DNA of 64,000 nt from Streptomyces sp. ALI-76-A (GCF_030287445.1 NZ_JASVWB010000004.1:1-64000), one strand, 5' to 3'; shown: positions 50,509-59,361, numbered from the stretch's first letter. Notes: generated from the letters alone by a model not told the origin. Translations and numbers: made by a program.

Positions 50509-50522
50509 GTAATAACCATTAC
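50509..50522 (-). promoter_or_regulatory. Palindrome at the start codon of the RHH protein gene
   Basis: GTAAT-AACC-ATTAC, a perfect 5-bp-arm dyad in an AT-rich patch immediately upstream of the ATG (50508). Position and symmetry suit autorepression. 50523-50835 is otherwise free of recognisable genes and must carry the inhibitor promoter. Confidence 0.65.
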
Positions 50523-50835
50523 TCGATCCGTGGGTGAACGCAAGGGATCGGAACGGGGTGCGCCCAGGGCTGAAGCGGAATGTTTCAGGCCTATTGCCGA
50601 GCGGGGGGAATCCGGCCATCCGGCCCGATCGGCCGATCAAGAACCGCTCACCGTAGGGGCCGACCAGTTCGAATTCCGTGACTTCGCGCCACTGATTCAA
50701 CACGCAAGGTTACTGAAACCCGGGGGTCCGATGTGAGTTTCGGCGGCGGACTCGGCAGACTCGCGCTCGCCGCCCTCCGGCACCGATCGGGCCGGTCGGC
50801 GGTACACCCTCGAATCGAGCGGAAGGATGCACACA

Positions 50836-51267
50836 ATGCGGAACACCGCGCGCTGGGCAGCGACCCTCGGCCTGACGGCCACCGCCGTCTGCGGCCCCCT
50901 CACCGGAGCCGCCCTCGCCGCCCCGCCCACCGCCCCGACCACGCTCTACGCCCCCTCGGCCCTGGTGCTCACCGTGGGCCACGGCGAGAGCGCGGCCCTC
51001 GCCACCCCGGAACGCGCGGTCACCCTGGCCTGCGCCCCGGGCGCCTCCGGCACCCACCCGGCCGCCGCCTCCGCGTGTACGGACCTGCGCTCCGCGGACG
51101 GGGACCTGGACGCCCTCACGGCCAGGAGCGACGTCCTGTGCACCAGGGAGTACGACCCCGTGGTCGTCACGGTCGACGGCGTCTGGCGGGGACAGCGCGT
51201 CTCCTACGAGCGCGTCTTTCCGAACGAGTGCGTGAAGAGCTCGCACGGCAGCGTCTTCACGTTCTGA
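50836..51267 (+). CDS. sti1: SSI family protease inhibitor, trypsin type (P1 Arg)
   Basis: 143 residues from ATG 50836, with GGAAGG 9 nt upstream (the ATG at 50827 abuts the ribosome site). Sec signal to about ALA-28, then the SSI fold: [32 protein letters not shown] and [20 protein letters not shown] ... FPNEC. Spacing of the four Cys equals SSI 35-50 and 71-101. By alignment with SSI (P1 Met73) the reactive site here is Arg-Glu in C-T-R-E-Y, so trypsin-like proteases are the expected targets. Secreted as a dimer in the family; it limits extracellular proteases during development. Confidence 0.94.
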   Translation: MRNTARWAATLGLTATAVCGPLTGAALAAPPTAPTTLYAPSALVLTVGHGESAALATPERAVTLACAPGASGTHPAAASACTDLRSADGDLDALTARSDVLCTREYDPVVVTVDGVWRGQRVSYERVFPNECVKSSHGSVFTF

Positions 51268-51273
51268 AGGACC

Positions 51274-51352
51274 GGGATCGCACGGTCCTCGTGACCCTCC
51301 CAAGGGCCCGCGGATGGGGAGTGCCGGCCCTGGCACGAGGACCCGCGATCCC
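51274..51352 (+). terminator. Long imperfect hairpin after the inhibitor gene
   Basis: GGGATCGCACGGTCCTCGTG (51274-51293) pairs with CACGAGGACCCGCGATCCC (51334-51352) apart from one bulge and one mismatch; about 40 nt separate the arms. Confidence 0.6.
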
Positions 51353-51462
51353 GCACCCGGGGTCGGCGGACGGAGTGGGGCCGTCCGCCGGCCCCCTGGG
51401 TCAGCCCGGCCCGGGGTGCGCCGACCGGCCTGACAGCTCGCCGGGGCGGGTCCGCCCCGCCG

Positions 51463-51660
51463 TCAGGCGCGGTCGCGGTGGCTGGTGTCGCACCAGGGGT
51501 AGCGGCGGCTGCGGCGACAGGTGCACAGGGCGACGCGGAAACGGTCGGAGGACACCGTGGTGCCGTCCTCCAGCTCCACCTCCACCGGGCCCTCCACCAG
51601 CAAGGGCCCCCGGCGTTGCATGGCGATCCTGCGCGGCTGCTCAGACGGGGAGTTCGGCAC
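51463..51660 (-). CDS. CDGSH-type [2Fe-2S] protein
   Basis: 65 residues. GTG 51660 (VPNSPSEQPRRIAMQRRG) overlaps the methyltransferase stop region by 20 nt; an internal ATG (51621) is an alternative. The iron-sulfur motif CTCRRSRRYPWCDTSH fits C-x-C-x2-S-x3-P-x-C-D-x-S-H with three Cys and one His ligand, the mitoNEET/CDGSH cluster. Probably an electron or cluster carrier for the haem-oxygenase-fold enzyme in the same operon. Confidence 0.9.
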   Translation of the reverse strand: MPNSPSEQPRRIAMQRRGPLLVEGPVEVELEDGTTVSSDRFRVALCTCRRSRRYPWCDTSHRDRA

Positions 51661-52306
51661 GGACGACCACCAGCTCTTCCTTCTCGTCGGCGTCGGACAG
51701 CAGCCCGCGCTCCCGCAGCCACTCCCGTCGCCCGCGCAGCACCGGGCCGAAGTCGATCCGGTGACGGCGGGTCACGGAGGCTTTCAGACCGGACCCGCGC
51801 AGGTGCTCGATCGTCCGGCCGGGGTCGCTCAGCGCGGAGTGCACCATCAGCAGCACCCCGCCGGGCCTGAGCAGCGTGGGCGCCTCCCGGCAGATCCGGT
51901 CCAGGACGAACCGTCCGTCACCGCCCGCGTCCCAGGCGCGGGCCGGGCCACGGGGCGGCCGGCTGCCCGTCGGGGCGGGCACGTACGGCGGGTTGGTGAG
52001 GATGAGGTCGAAGGACCGGTCCCGCACCGGAGCGAAGAGGTTCCCGCGCCGGATACGCACCGGCACCCCGGCCATCCAGGCGTTCATCCGCGCGGTGCAC
52101 ACCGCGCGCCAGGACACGTCCACCGCGGTCACGCGCGTGCCGCGGCGGGCGGCCTCGATGGCCAGGGCTCCGCTCCCGGTGCCCACGTCGAGGACGTCGG
52201 CACCCGGCGGGAGCGGCTCTTCGGACAGGGCCCCGGCCAGCAGGGCGGTGTCCTCCTGCGGGGCGTACACACCCGGGAGGACCAGCGGCAGCACCAGAGG
52301 ATTCAC
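51641..52306 (-). CDS. HemK2/MTQ2-like protein or RNA methyltransferase
   Basis: 221 residues from GTG 52306, overlapping the upstream stop as GTGA. SAM-binding motif VLDVGTGSGALAIEAARRG, acidic VTAVDVSW and catalytic FDLILTNPPYVPAP (NPPY). NPPY enzymes methylate Gln or Asn amide nitrogens (release factors) or nucleobases. The size and lack of the PrfA-specific N-domain place it with HemK2-like small enzymes. Its target is unknown; its constant neighbours are the redox enzyme and the CDGSH protein. Confidence 0.88.
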   Translation of the reverse strand: MNPLVLPLVLPGVYAPQEDTALLAGALSEEPLPPGADVLDVGTGSGALAIEAARRGTRVTAVDVSWRAVCTARMNAWMAGVPVRIRRGNLFAPVRDRSFDLILTNPPYVPAPTGSRPPRGPARAWDAGGDGRFVLDRICREAPTLLRPGGVLLMVHSALSDPGRTIEHLRGSGLKASVTRRHRIDFGPVLRGRREWLRERGLLSDADEKEELVVVRAELPV

Positions 52307-53343
52307 GGCGCCCGGGTACCCCAAGACGCTCCTGGGATTCCAGAGAGTTCTGAGGTCAGGGGAGTGCGCAGGGACGACCGGCCCGCGTTCCAGTCGTCGA
52401 GCAGCCGCGCGCCCAGGCGGCCCTCGACGAATTCCGTGGCGTCGATGCCGAAGGTGACGTCCGGCGCGAGATGCGGCTCCTCCTCCAGCAGTCCGCCGAT
52501 GACCTCCTGGCGCACGACCTGCTCGTGCACCGCGTCCGCCTCGACATGCTCGTCGTAGAAGAACTCGGCGGCGGGACCGGCCCCGGTGCGCCGCATCGCC
52601 TCGGCCAGCCTGCGGGAACCGGGGGAGGAGGTGATCTCCACCGCCGCGAAGTGGCCCACCAGGGCGCCCCGCAGGGAGCGGTGCAGGCCGAACAGGGACA
52701 TCAGGTTCACCGTGACCAGCAGTTCCGCACAGGCCGCGTCCAGGTAGTGGCCGTACGTCGTGTCCAGGTCCAGGTCCGTCATCAGGTCGGCGAAGAGGCG
52801 GGCGTGCACCCGGTCGGGGCGGCCGCCGCCGTACTCGTCGAACTCCACCGCCGCCATCCCCGCCTTGGCCCGGCCCCACAGCCGGGGCAGCACCCAGGCG
52901 TGCGGGTCCGCCTCCTTGAGGTGGTACAGGGAGCGCTGGGCGGCGTACTCGCGCAGCTGCCACAGCTCGCCCTTGTCCCGCAGGTGGTGGGAGACGCCCG
53001 TGCCGTCCACCGGCTCGACCAGGATCTGGGCGAGCGCGTCGTCGACGCTCTCGTGCACGGGGGTGTCCGCGCGCAGGGCGGACAGGTAGCGGTGTTCCAG
53101 CGCGGCCCGGGTCCGCAGCAGGTCCGGGTCCCACTCCAGCTCCGCGGACACGTCCGCGAAGCCGCGGTAGTGCAGCTCGTAGCAGACGTACAGGGCCAGC
53201 TGGAGGTCGTCGCCGTAGACGGGCGCGTCCTCGATGTCCTCGGGGTGTGGCAGCGGTCCGGCACCCCGCAGGTACTCCATGACGGCTGCCGACACCGCGC
53301 CCCGGGCGGTGGGCAGCCGTGGTTCCTGACTCTCATGTGGCAT
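52303..53343 (-). CDS. Haem-oxygenase-fold iron-containing redox enzyme
   Basis: 346 residues, ATG 53341-53343. Helical protein of the TenA/PqqC/HDO-like group, with Glu/His-rich helices (YVCYELHYRGF, ALEHRYLSAL, AACAELLVTVNLMSLFGLHR, FYDEHVEADAVHE) suited to a di-iron or mono-iron site. Members of this superfamily oxidise small molecules or fatty acids. First gene of a coupled operon (GTGA overlap) with the methyltransferase and CDGSH genes. No ribosome site; a GGGTAC motif ends 9 nt before the ATG. Confidence 0.83.
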   Translation of the reverse strand: MPHESQEPRLPTARGAVSAAVMEYLRGAGPLPHPEDIEDAPVYGDDLQLALYVCYELHYRGFADVSAELEWDPDLLRTRAALEHRYLSALRADTPVHESVDDALAQILVEPVDGTGVSHHLRDKGELWQLREYAAQRSLYHLKEADPHAWVLPRLWGRAKAGMAAVEFDEYGGGRPDRVHARLFADLMTDLDLDTTYGHYLDAACAELLVTVNLMSLFGLHRSLRGALVGHFAAVEITSSPGSRRLAEAMRRTGAGPAAEFFYDEHVEADAVHEQVVRQEVIGGLLEEEPHLAPDVTFGIDATEFVEGRLGARLLDDWNAGRSSLRTPLTSELSGIPGASWGTRAP

Positions 53344-53352
53344 GCGCGTCGG

Positions 53353-53377
53353 GTACCCCGCAGGTGGCGGACCATCC
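53353..53377 (-). promoter_or_regulatory. SigB-type promoter motif before the redox operon
   Basis: On the minus strand GGAT (53377-53374), 15-bp spacer, GGGTAC (53358-53353), matching the Streptomyces SigB-type consensus GNNT-N14-16-GGGTAC, and 9 nt before the ATG. The 14-mer GGGTACCCCGCAGG occurs here at 53351 and again at 53402 on the plus strand, so a second GGGTAC lies upstream. Confidence 0.6.
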
Positions 53378-53461
53378 GCGGGCGTGGAGCGGGCGGAGGG
53401 GGGGTACCCCGCAGGGGCGCGCGGCCACGGGGAACGGCCCGTGGGCGCGCGCCCGCACGGA

Positions 53462-53653
53462 TCAGTCGCCCTCCGACTCCTCCTGGGCGCGTGGGTTCGG
53501 GGTGATGGCGTCCGCGGCCTCGCCCCGGTGGCCCCGCCGCTCCGCGGGGTCAGGGGTCCGGGTCTGTGCGTCCTCGGCCTCGCGCAGGACCTCGTCGAGC
53601 GCGGTCTCGGCCGGCTTGTCGGTCGTCCGGTCGTGCTTCCCGGTGTCGGTCAC
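53462..53653 (-). CDS. Small acidic hypothetical protein
   Basis: 63 residues from GTG 53653 (VTDTGKHDRTTDKPAETALD), with AAGGGG upstream. Charged, Pro/Thr-rich and apparently disordered (EVLREAEDAQTRTPDPAERRG). It lies 67 nt after the Ppx/GppA gene on the same strand and is probably in its operon. No function can be given. Confidence 0.65.
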   Translation of the reverse strand: MTDTGKHDRTTDKPAETALDEVLREAEDAQTRTPDPAERRGHRGEAADAITPNPRAQEESEGD

Positions 53654-53720
53654 GGCTTTCCCCTTCTCTCCTGCTTCTTCGTTCTCTTCCCGCTTTTCTC
53701 TCCACTGCCGGGTTCCCGGT

Positions 53721-54728
53721 TCAGCTGGTCGCTGTCGCGATGTGCAGCGGTACGGGGTCCGGGGGAGGGATCTCGTCGCTGCGGCGGGTGATCTCCGCCC
53801 ACCAGGACGGGCCGTCCTCGATGTGCCGCAACAGCACACCCTCGCGGATCGCCCACGGACAGAGCGTGAGCGTGCTGATCCCGGTCAGCTTCATCGTCGT
53901 GTGGGCGACCACCGCGCCGGCCAGGCTCTGGGCGGCGCGCGGCGCGGAGATGCCCGGCAGCAGCGCGCGTTCGGCGGCGGGCAGGGCGGCCAGCCGGACG
54001 ACCGCGTCCCGCAGGGCCTCCCGGTGCAGCCGCCGTTCCACGAACGGGCCGTGCCGTCCGGGCGGGGCCCCGCACAACCGCCCCAACTGCTGGAAGGTGC
54101 GCGAGGTGGCCACCGCCGTGTGCGGTCCCTCCCAGCGGATCCGCCCCGCCACGTCCCGGAGCTGGTGGCGGACCTTGCGCCGCAGCGCCCGTACCAGCTC
54201 CGGCGGCGGCGGATCCTGGTCCGCGAAGAAATCATGGGTCAACCGCCCCGCCCCGAGCGGCAGGGAGGCCACGAAGTCCGGCAACCGGCCGCGGCCGAAG
54301 GCCACTTCGAGCGAACCGCCGCCGATGTCCAGCAGGGCGAGCGGTCCCGACCGCCAACCCATCCACCGGCGCGCCCCGAGAAAGGTGAGCTCGGCCTCCA
54401 CCTCGCCCGGCAGGGTGCACAGGTCGACCCCCGTCCGCGTCCGGACGGTCCGCAGCACCTCCTGGCGGTTGGGGGCACCGCGCACCACCGCGGTCGCGAA
54501 GGCCAGCGGGGTCGGCGCGCCCCAGCGGGCGGCGGTCCGGCTCGCCGCCTCGACCGCGTCCACGAGCCGCTCGACGGCCTCCTCGGGCACCGGGCCCCCG
54601 GGTTGCACCTGTTGGGACAGTCTCAGACGCCACTTGGCGGTGTGCACCGGCAGTGGGACCCCGCCCTCCGCGTCCGCGACCGCCAGTCTGACCGTGTTCG
54701 ATCCCACGTCCACCACGCTGATTCGCAT
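53721..54728 (-). CDS. Ppx/GppA family exopolyphosphatase-like protein
   Basis: 335 residues, ATG 54726-54728 (MRISVVDVGSNTVRLAV). ASKHA-fold phosphatase: phosphate-1 loop DVGSNTVRL, phosphate-2 loop LALLDIGGGSLEVAFG, GEVEAELTFLGA, and LCPWAIREGVLLRHIED near the C-terminus. The family degrades polyphosphate or ppGpp-type guanosine polyphosphates. It lacks the extra C-terminal domains of E. coli Ppx, like other short actinobacterial versions. A GGGTAC motif lies 9 nt before the ATG. Confidence 0.9.
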   Translation of the reverse strand: MRISVVDVGSNTVRLAVADAEGGVPLPVHTAKWRLRLSQQVQPGGPVPEEAVERLVDAVEAASRTAARWGAPTPLAFATAVVRGAPNRQEVLRTVRTRTGVDLCTLPGEVEAELTFLGARRWMGWRSGPLALLDIGGGSLEVAFGRGRLPDFVASLPLGAGRLTHDFFADQDPPPPELVRALRRKVRHQLRDVAGRIRWEGPHTAVATSRTFQQLGRLCGAPPGRHGPFVERRLHREALRDAVVRLAALPAAERALLPGISAPRAAQSLAGAVVAHTTMKLTGISTLTLCPWAIREGVLLRHIEDGPSWWAEITRRSDEIPPPDPVPLHIATATS

Positions 54729-54737
54729 GGCCCGTGG

Positions 54738-54764
54738 GTACCCACTTGACTGATCGTCCAACGC
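54738..54764 (-). promoter_or_regulatory. SigB-like promoter motif before the Ppx/GppA gene
   Basis: GGGTAC on the minus strand (54743-54738), exactly 9 nt before the ATG, as for the redox operon. Upstream GCGT/CGTT lies 16-17 bp away, a partial match to GNNT. Confidence 0.5.
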
Positions 54765-54816
54765 GGGCCGCCGCGCGGGGCTCCGGCCGACGCACCTCGG
54801 CCGGTGGCAGCGAAGA

Positions 54817-54846
54817 GGGCCGCCGTCTCCCTGCGGACGGCGGCCC
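54817..54846 (-). terminator. Terminator of the MFS gene
   Basis: GGGCCGCCGTC and GACGGCGGCCC form a perfect 11-bp stem with an 8-nt loop, 31 bp after the MFS stop codon. Confidence 0.85.
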
Positions 54847-54876
54847 CTCGGCCCTCGGCGGCTCGGCCGGAGCGGA

Positions 54877-56379
54877 TCACATGTGGACGACCGGTGCCGC
54901 GTCCGGGTCCTGCCGGGGCACTCCGCGCCGGTAGAGCAGGACCGCGATCAGTGTGCCCGCGGCGAAGAAGCCCGCCGACCACCAGAAGGCGGTGGTGTAG
55001 CTCTCGATCGTGGCCTGTGCCCGGACCAGCCTGCTGCTCGGGTCCTGGCCGGCCAGGTAGTCCGTCGCGGCGCTCGCGGCCAGTGTGTTGAGCAGGGCCG
55101 TGCCGATCGAACCGCCCACCTGCTGCATGGCGTTGACCGCGGCGGAGGCGACGCCCGCGTCCTCGGCCGCCACTCCGCCGGTGGCCAGCTGCATGGCCGG
55201 AGGCATCACCAGCCCGAGGCCGGCACCGATCACCACCAGCTGCGGCAGCACCGCGCTCGTGTAGGCGGAGCCGACGCCGATCCCGGTCAGCCACGCCATG
55301 CCGAGCGCGGAGATCGCGAAGCCCAGCGGGATGACCGCCTTCGGTCCCATCCGCGGCACCAGCACGGTGGTGCCGACCTGGGCCGTCACCATCAGCGCGG
55401 CCACCATCGGCAGGAACGCGACGCCGGTCCTGGTGGGGCTGAAGCCCAGGTTCAGCTGGAGGTAGTAGGTGAGGAAGAGGAACACGCCGAACATGCCCGC
55501 GCCGGAGATCAGCACGGCCAGGAACGAGGCCGCGCGGTTGCGGTCCAGCAGGATGCGCAGCGGCAGCAGCGGGTGCGCGGCCCGGGTCTGCCACCAGGTG
55601 AACGCGGCCAGCAGCACCCCGCCGGCGATCAGGAAGCCCCAGGTCGCCGAGGAGTCCCAGTCGTGCGTCTCGGCGTTGGAGAAGCCGTACACCAGGGAGA
55701 ACAGGCCGGCGGCCACCAGCACGGTGCCCGGCACGTCCAGCTTGGAGTTCGTGGCGTCACGGTGGTGGGACAGCAGCAGCCAGCCGCCCACGAAGGCCAC
55801 GACGGCGATGACGACGTTCACGTACAGCGTCCAGCGCCAGTCGAAGGCGTCGGTCAGCACGCCGCCGAGCAGCAGGCCCACCGCGCCGCCCGCGCCGGCG
55901 ATGGCGCCGTACACGCTGAACGCCTTGGCGCGCTCGCCGGCGTCGGTGAACGTCGTGTTCAGCAGCGACAGCGCGGCCGGGGCGAGCAGTGCGCCGAAGG
56001 CGCCCTGGAGGGCGCGGGCGGTGACCAGCATCTCGAAGCTGGTCGCGGCGCCGCCGAGCGCGGAGACGGCCGCGAAGCCGACGATGCCGACGAGGAAGGC
56101 CGGCTTGCGGCCGAAGAGGTCGGCGATCCGCCCGCCGAGCAGGAGCAGGGAGGCGAACGCCAGCGCGTACGCGGTGACGATCCACTGCCGGTTGCCGTCG
56201 GAGAACCCCAGGTCGGCCTGCGCGGACGGCAGGGCGATGTTCACGATGGTGGCGTCCAGGACCACCATCAGCTGGGCCAGGGCGATGACCGCGAGGATCC
56301 ACCACTTCTTGGCCGCGGCGGCGCCCGGCGCCTCGGCGGCGCCCTCCCGGCCGCCCTGGGTCAGGGTCTTCTGCGTCAT
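54877..56379 (-). CDS. MFS multidrug efflux transporter, DHA2 (14-TM) family
   Basis: 500 residues, ATG 56377-56379 with GGAG upstream. Helix 1 LDATIVNIALPSAQADLGFS, motif A GGRIADLFGRKPAFL and motif C region GAIAGAGGAVGLLLGGVLTD are typical of drug/proton antiporters of the EmrB/QacA group. It ends in a short tail (VPRQDPDAAPVVHM). Two dyads with GAAAC/GTTTC arms lie in its promoter, but no TetR gene is adjacent, so its regulator is elsewhere or lost. Confidence 0.92.
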   Translation of the reverse strand: MTQKTLTQGGREGAAEAPGAAAAKKWWILAVIALAQLMVVLDATIVNIALPSAQADLGFSDGNRQWIVTAYALAFASLLLLGGRIADLFGRKPAFLVGIVGFAAVSALGGAATSFEMLVTARALQGAFGALLAPAALSLLNTTFTDAGERAKAFSVYGAIAGAGGAVGLLLGGVLTDAFDWRWTLYVNVVIAVVAFVGGWLLLSHHRDATNSKLDVPGTVLVAAGLFSLVYGFSNAETHDWDSSATWGFLIAGGVLLAAFTWWQTRAAHPLLPLRILLDRNRAASFLAVLISGAGMFGVFLFLTYYLQLNLGFSPTRTGVAFLPMVAALMVTAQVGTTVLVPRMGPKAVIPLGFAISALGMAWLTGIGVGSAYTSAVLPQLVVIGAGLGLVMPPAMQLATGGVAAEDAGVASAAVNAMQQVGGSIGTALLNTLAASAATDYLAGQDPSSRLVRAQATIESYTTAFWWSAGFFAAGTLIAVLLYRRGVPRQDPDAAPVVHM

Positions 56380-56420
56380 GGATCCACTCCAGGGAAGTCG
56401 TCCGGGTAATGACTACGTAA

Positions 56421-56521
<101 letters not shown>

Positions 56522-56543
56522 GGGAGCCGGGAGCGGGGGAGGG

Positions 56544-59360
56544 CTACGTCATCTGCCGCCGCACCAGCTCGTGCAGCCGGCCACCGGTGTCCGCGAGGAG
56601 CTCGGCGGGCGGACCCTGCTGGGCGACCCTGCCGTCCTCCATCACGATCACGCGGTCCGCGTCCAGCACGGTGGACAGGCGGTGCGCGATGACGATCCGG
56701 GTGGCGTCGAGGGCCTTGGTGCTCTCGATGACCGTGCGCTGGGTCTCGTTGTCCAGGGCGCTGGTCGCCTCGTCGAAGAACAGGATGCGCGGACGGCGGA
56801 TCAACGCCTGCGCGATCATGAGGCGTTGGCGCTGGCCCCCGGAGATCGCCCCGCTGCCCGCGACGATGGTGTGCAGGCCCATCGGCATCCGCCTGATGTC
56901 CTCGGCGAGCCCCGCCATCTCGGCCGCCGCCATCGCCTCCTCCGGCGTGTACGGCTCGGTGCCGCAGATGACGTCCAGGATCGAACCGGTGAACGGCTGC
57001 GCGTGCTGGAGCACCACCCCGCACTGCCTGCGCACGGCGGACTGGTCGAGCGCGGCCAGGTCCTGGCCGTCGTAGAGCACACTGCCGGACACCGGCCGGT
57101 CGAAGCCGATCAGCAGCCGCAGCAGCGTGGACTTGCCGCAGCCGCTCGGGCCGACGACCGCCACGAACTCGCCGGGGCGGATCCGGAACGACACGTCGTC
57201 CAGCACCAACGGCCCGTCCTCCGCGTACCGGAAGGAGAGCCCGCGGGCCTCGACCGCCCCGGTCAGCGGTCCCGGCCGGGTGCTCGCCCGGCGCACCTCG
57301 GGGGTGGCCTCCAGCACCGGCTTGATCTCCTCGAACAGCGGCAGCGCGGCCACCAGGGAGACGAAGGAGCCGGTCAGCTGGGTGACGGCGGTCAGCAGCA
57401 TCGTCACCGAGGTGTTGAAGGTGAGGAACGCGGCCGCCGACATCGCCCCGCGCGCCGGGCCCGCCAGCAGCATGAACATCAGCAGCGTGCACAGCGGCAG
57501 ATACACCGCGCCCATCACCGTGGTGAGGTTCTTGATGCGCCCCACCTTCTGTTGCAGCTCCCGGCTGCGCGCGAACTGGGAGGCCCAGGCCGCGTAGGCG
57601 TAGTTCTCGGCCGCCGCGATCCTGAGCTTCGGCAGGCCGCGCAGGGTCTGGAAGGCCTGGTTGTTCAGCTTGTTGCCGAGCACCACCAGGCGCCGCTGCC
57701 AGCGCACCTGCCACAGCCCCAGGCCCAGGAACACGGCGGCGATGACGACGAGCATCCCGATCGCCGCCAGCGCCATCGGGGCGCTGTACCAGAACAGCAG
57801 CCCCAGGTTCATCGCACCCACGGTCACCGACTGGGTGACCACCGGACCCAGGCCCGCCAGCATCCGGCGGATCGCGCTGACGCCCATGGCGGCGCTCGCC
57901 AGCTCGCCGGTCGAGCGCTCGGTGAAGAACTTCGTCGGCAGCCTCAACAGCCGGTCCCACACCGCCGGTTGGAGCGTCGACTCGATCCGGCCCTCCACGC
58001 GCAGCAGGGTCAGGTTCTGCATCAGCATGAAGGCCGCCGCCACCACGCTGCTGATCATCACGGCCAGACAGAACTGCACGATCAGGTCGCTCTGCGCCCT
58101 CGGCACGAACTCGCCGAGCACCTTGCCGGTGGCGATCGGCACCAGGGCCCCGATCGCCACCGTCACCAGACCGCTGACGAGGAGGTTCCTCAGGTCGCCG
58201 CCCGTGCCGCGCATGCTGAAGCGCAGCAGCCCGAGCGGACCGAGCGGACGGTCCGGCAGCGGCCGGTAGAACATCACCGCGCGCGGCTCGAACTCCGCCG
58301 CGTTCGCCTTCTCGACGGGCGTCTCCCGGCCGGTCGCCGGGTGCACGGACACATAGCCGCCGCGCCGCCACAGCAGCGCCACCGGCGCACCGGACAGGGC
58401 GCGGTGGCCCACCAGTGGGCCGACGTCGTCGCGCCACCAGCGGCCGTCCAGCCGTACGGACCGGGTCCGTACCCGGGAGGCCAGGGCGATCCGCTCGACC
58501 GGGTCGAGGCGGTCGCTCTCGGTGCCGGACCGGGCGGGCTCGGCGAGCGCGATCCCGGCCGCCCGGGCGACGAGCTTGCACGCCGCGTAACCGGCGTCCG
58601 CGTCGGCGGACGTCGTACGTCGGTCCGACCGCTTGCCGATCGACGCCAGCAGCGTCCGGTCGGCCTGGGCGCGGACCGCCTCACCGGCCTTGATACCGGC
58701 CGCCGTCCGCGTCTCGTGGGTGCGCTCCACCTGCTCGATCCAGCGGTCCAGCGTGGTCAGCAGCCGGTACTGCTGGTCGACCATGCTCTGCCAGACCCCC
58801 GGGTCCATCAGCAGGTCGGCCACCCCCTCCGCGCCGTACAGCGAGCCGTACTGCACGCTGCCCGGCGGGACCTGCATCCAGAACACGTCGTCGTCCGTGG
58901 GCGCGGCCGGCCGCTCGGTGGCCATCGGCGCCTGGAAGAGGATGGACAGGCCGCGGCCGACGCCCAGCGCGAGGGCGTACTCCAGCGGGCTCGTCGTCGG
59001 CGGCACGTACCGCGGGCTGCCGTACTCGTCGTAGGACCAGGTCTGGGTGTGGGCGGGCCCGTACAGCTCGCGCAGCCCGATGCGGCGTACCACGCAGTCC
59101 CTGAGCGGCCGTGCCACCAGGGTGTGCTGCGGCCCCGCGACCGGACCGAGCAGGAGGGAGCCCGCCTCCAGGCGGCCCAGATGGTGCCAGTGGCCCTGGT
59201 GTCCGGCGTCGACCGCGAACAGGTCCAGGGCGCCGGCCGCGACCAGCCACAGCACCTGCGGGCCTTCGAGGTCGAGACGGCTGAGGCCGGCGCAGTCGAG
59301 GGGCGTGCCCATGGACCCGAGCGCGCCCAGAACGAGGTCTCCCTCGTGTGCGGTCGTCAT
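56544..59360 (-). CDS. NHLM-type bacteriocin-system ABC transporter with long N-terminal extension
   Basis: 938 residues, ATG 59358-59360, one base after the previous stop codon. Residues 1 to about 390 form a soluble extension with a cyclic-nucleotide-binding-like start (LWLVAAGALDLFAVD, GSLLLGPVAG) and a helical middle (ERTHETRTAAGIKAGEAVRA). The ABC membrane domain follows (about 405-690), then the ATPase with GPSGCGKST, Q-loop, ISGGQRQRLMIAQAL, FFDEATSALD and the switch His in IVIAHRLST. It has no C39 peptidase, so it must work with the upstream peptidase-ABC protein in peptide export. Confidence 0.92.
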   Translation of the reverse strand: MTTAHEGDLVLGALGSMGTPLDCAGLSRLDLEGPQVLWLVAAGALDLFAVDAGHQGHWHHLGRLEAGSLLLGPVAGPQHTLVARPLRDCVVRRIGLRELYGPAHTQTWSYDEYGSPRYVPPTTSPLEYALALGVGRGLSILFQAPMATERPAAPTDDDVFWMQVPPGSVQYGSLYGAEGVADLLMDPGVWQSMVDQQYRLLTTLDRWIEQVERTHETRTAAGIKAGEAVRAQADRTLLASIGKRSDRRTTSADADAGYAACKLVARAAGIALAEPARSGTESDRLDPVERIALASRVRTRSVRLDGRWWRDDVGPLVGHRALSGAPVALLWRRGGYVSVHPATGRETPVEKANAAEFEPRAVMFYRPLPDRPLGPLGLLRFSMRGTGGDLRNLLVSGLVTVAIGALVPIATGKVLGEFVPRAQSDLIVQFCLAVMISSVVAAAFMLMQNLTLLRVEGRIESTLQPAVWDRLLRLPTKFFTERSTGELASAAMGVSAIRRMLAGLGPVVTQSVTVGAMNLGLLFWYSAPMALAAIGMLVVIAAVFLGLGLWQVRWQRRLVVLGNKLNNQAFQTLRGLPKLRIAAAENYAYAAWASQFARSRELQQKVGRIKNLTTVMGAVYLPLCTLLMFMLLAGPARGAMSAAAFLTFNTSVTMLLTAVTQLTGSFVSLVAALPLFEEIKPVLEATPEVRRASTRPGPLTGAVEARGLSFRYAEDGPLVLDDVSFRIRPGEFVAVVGPSGCGKSTLLRLLIGFDRPVSGSVLYDGQDLAALDQSAVRRQCGVVLQHAQPFTGSILDVICGTEPYTPEEAMAAAEMAGLAEDIRRMPMGLHTIVAGSGAISGGQRQRLMIAQALIRRPRILFFDEATSALDNETQRTVIESTKALDATRIVIAHRLSTVLDADRVIVMEDGRVAQQGPPAELLADTGGRLHELVRRQMT

Positions 59361-59361
59361 C

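Noticed and set aside
53462..53839. Longer 125-residue version of the small acidic protein
   Set aside because: The extra N-terminal part overlaps the Ppx/GppA 3' end out of frame; GTG 53653 has the ribosome site.
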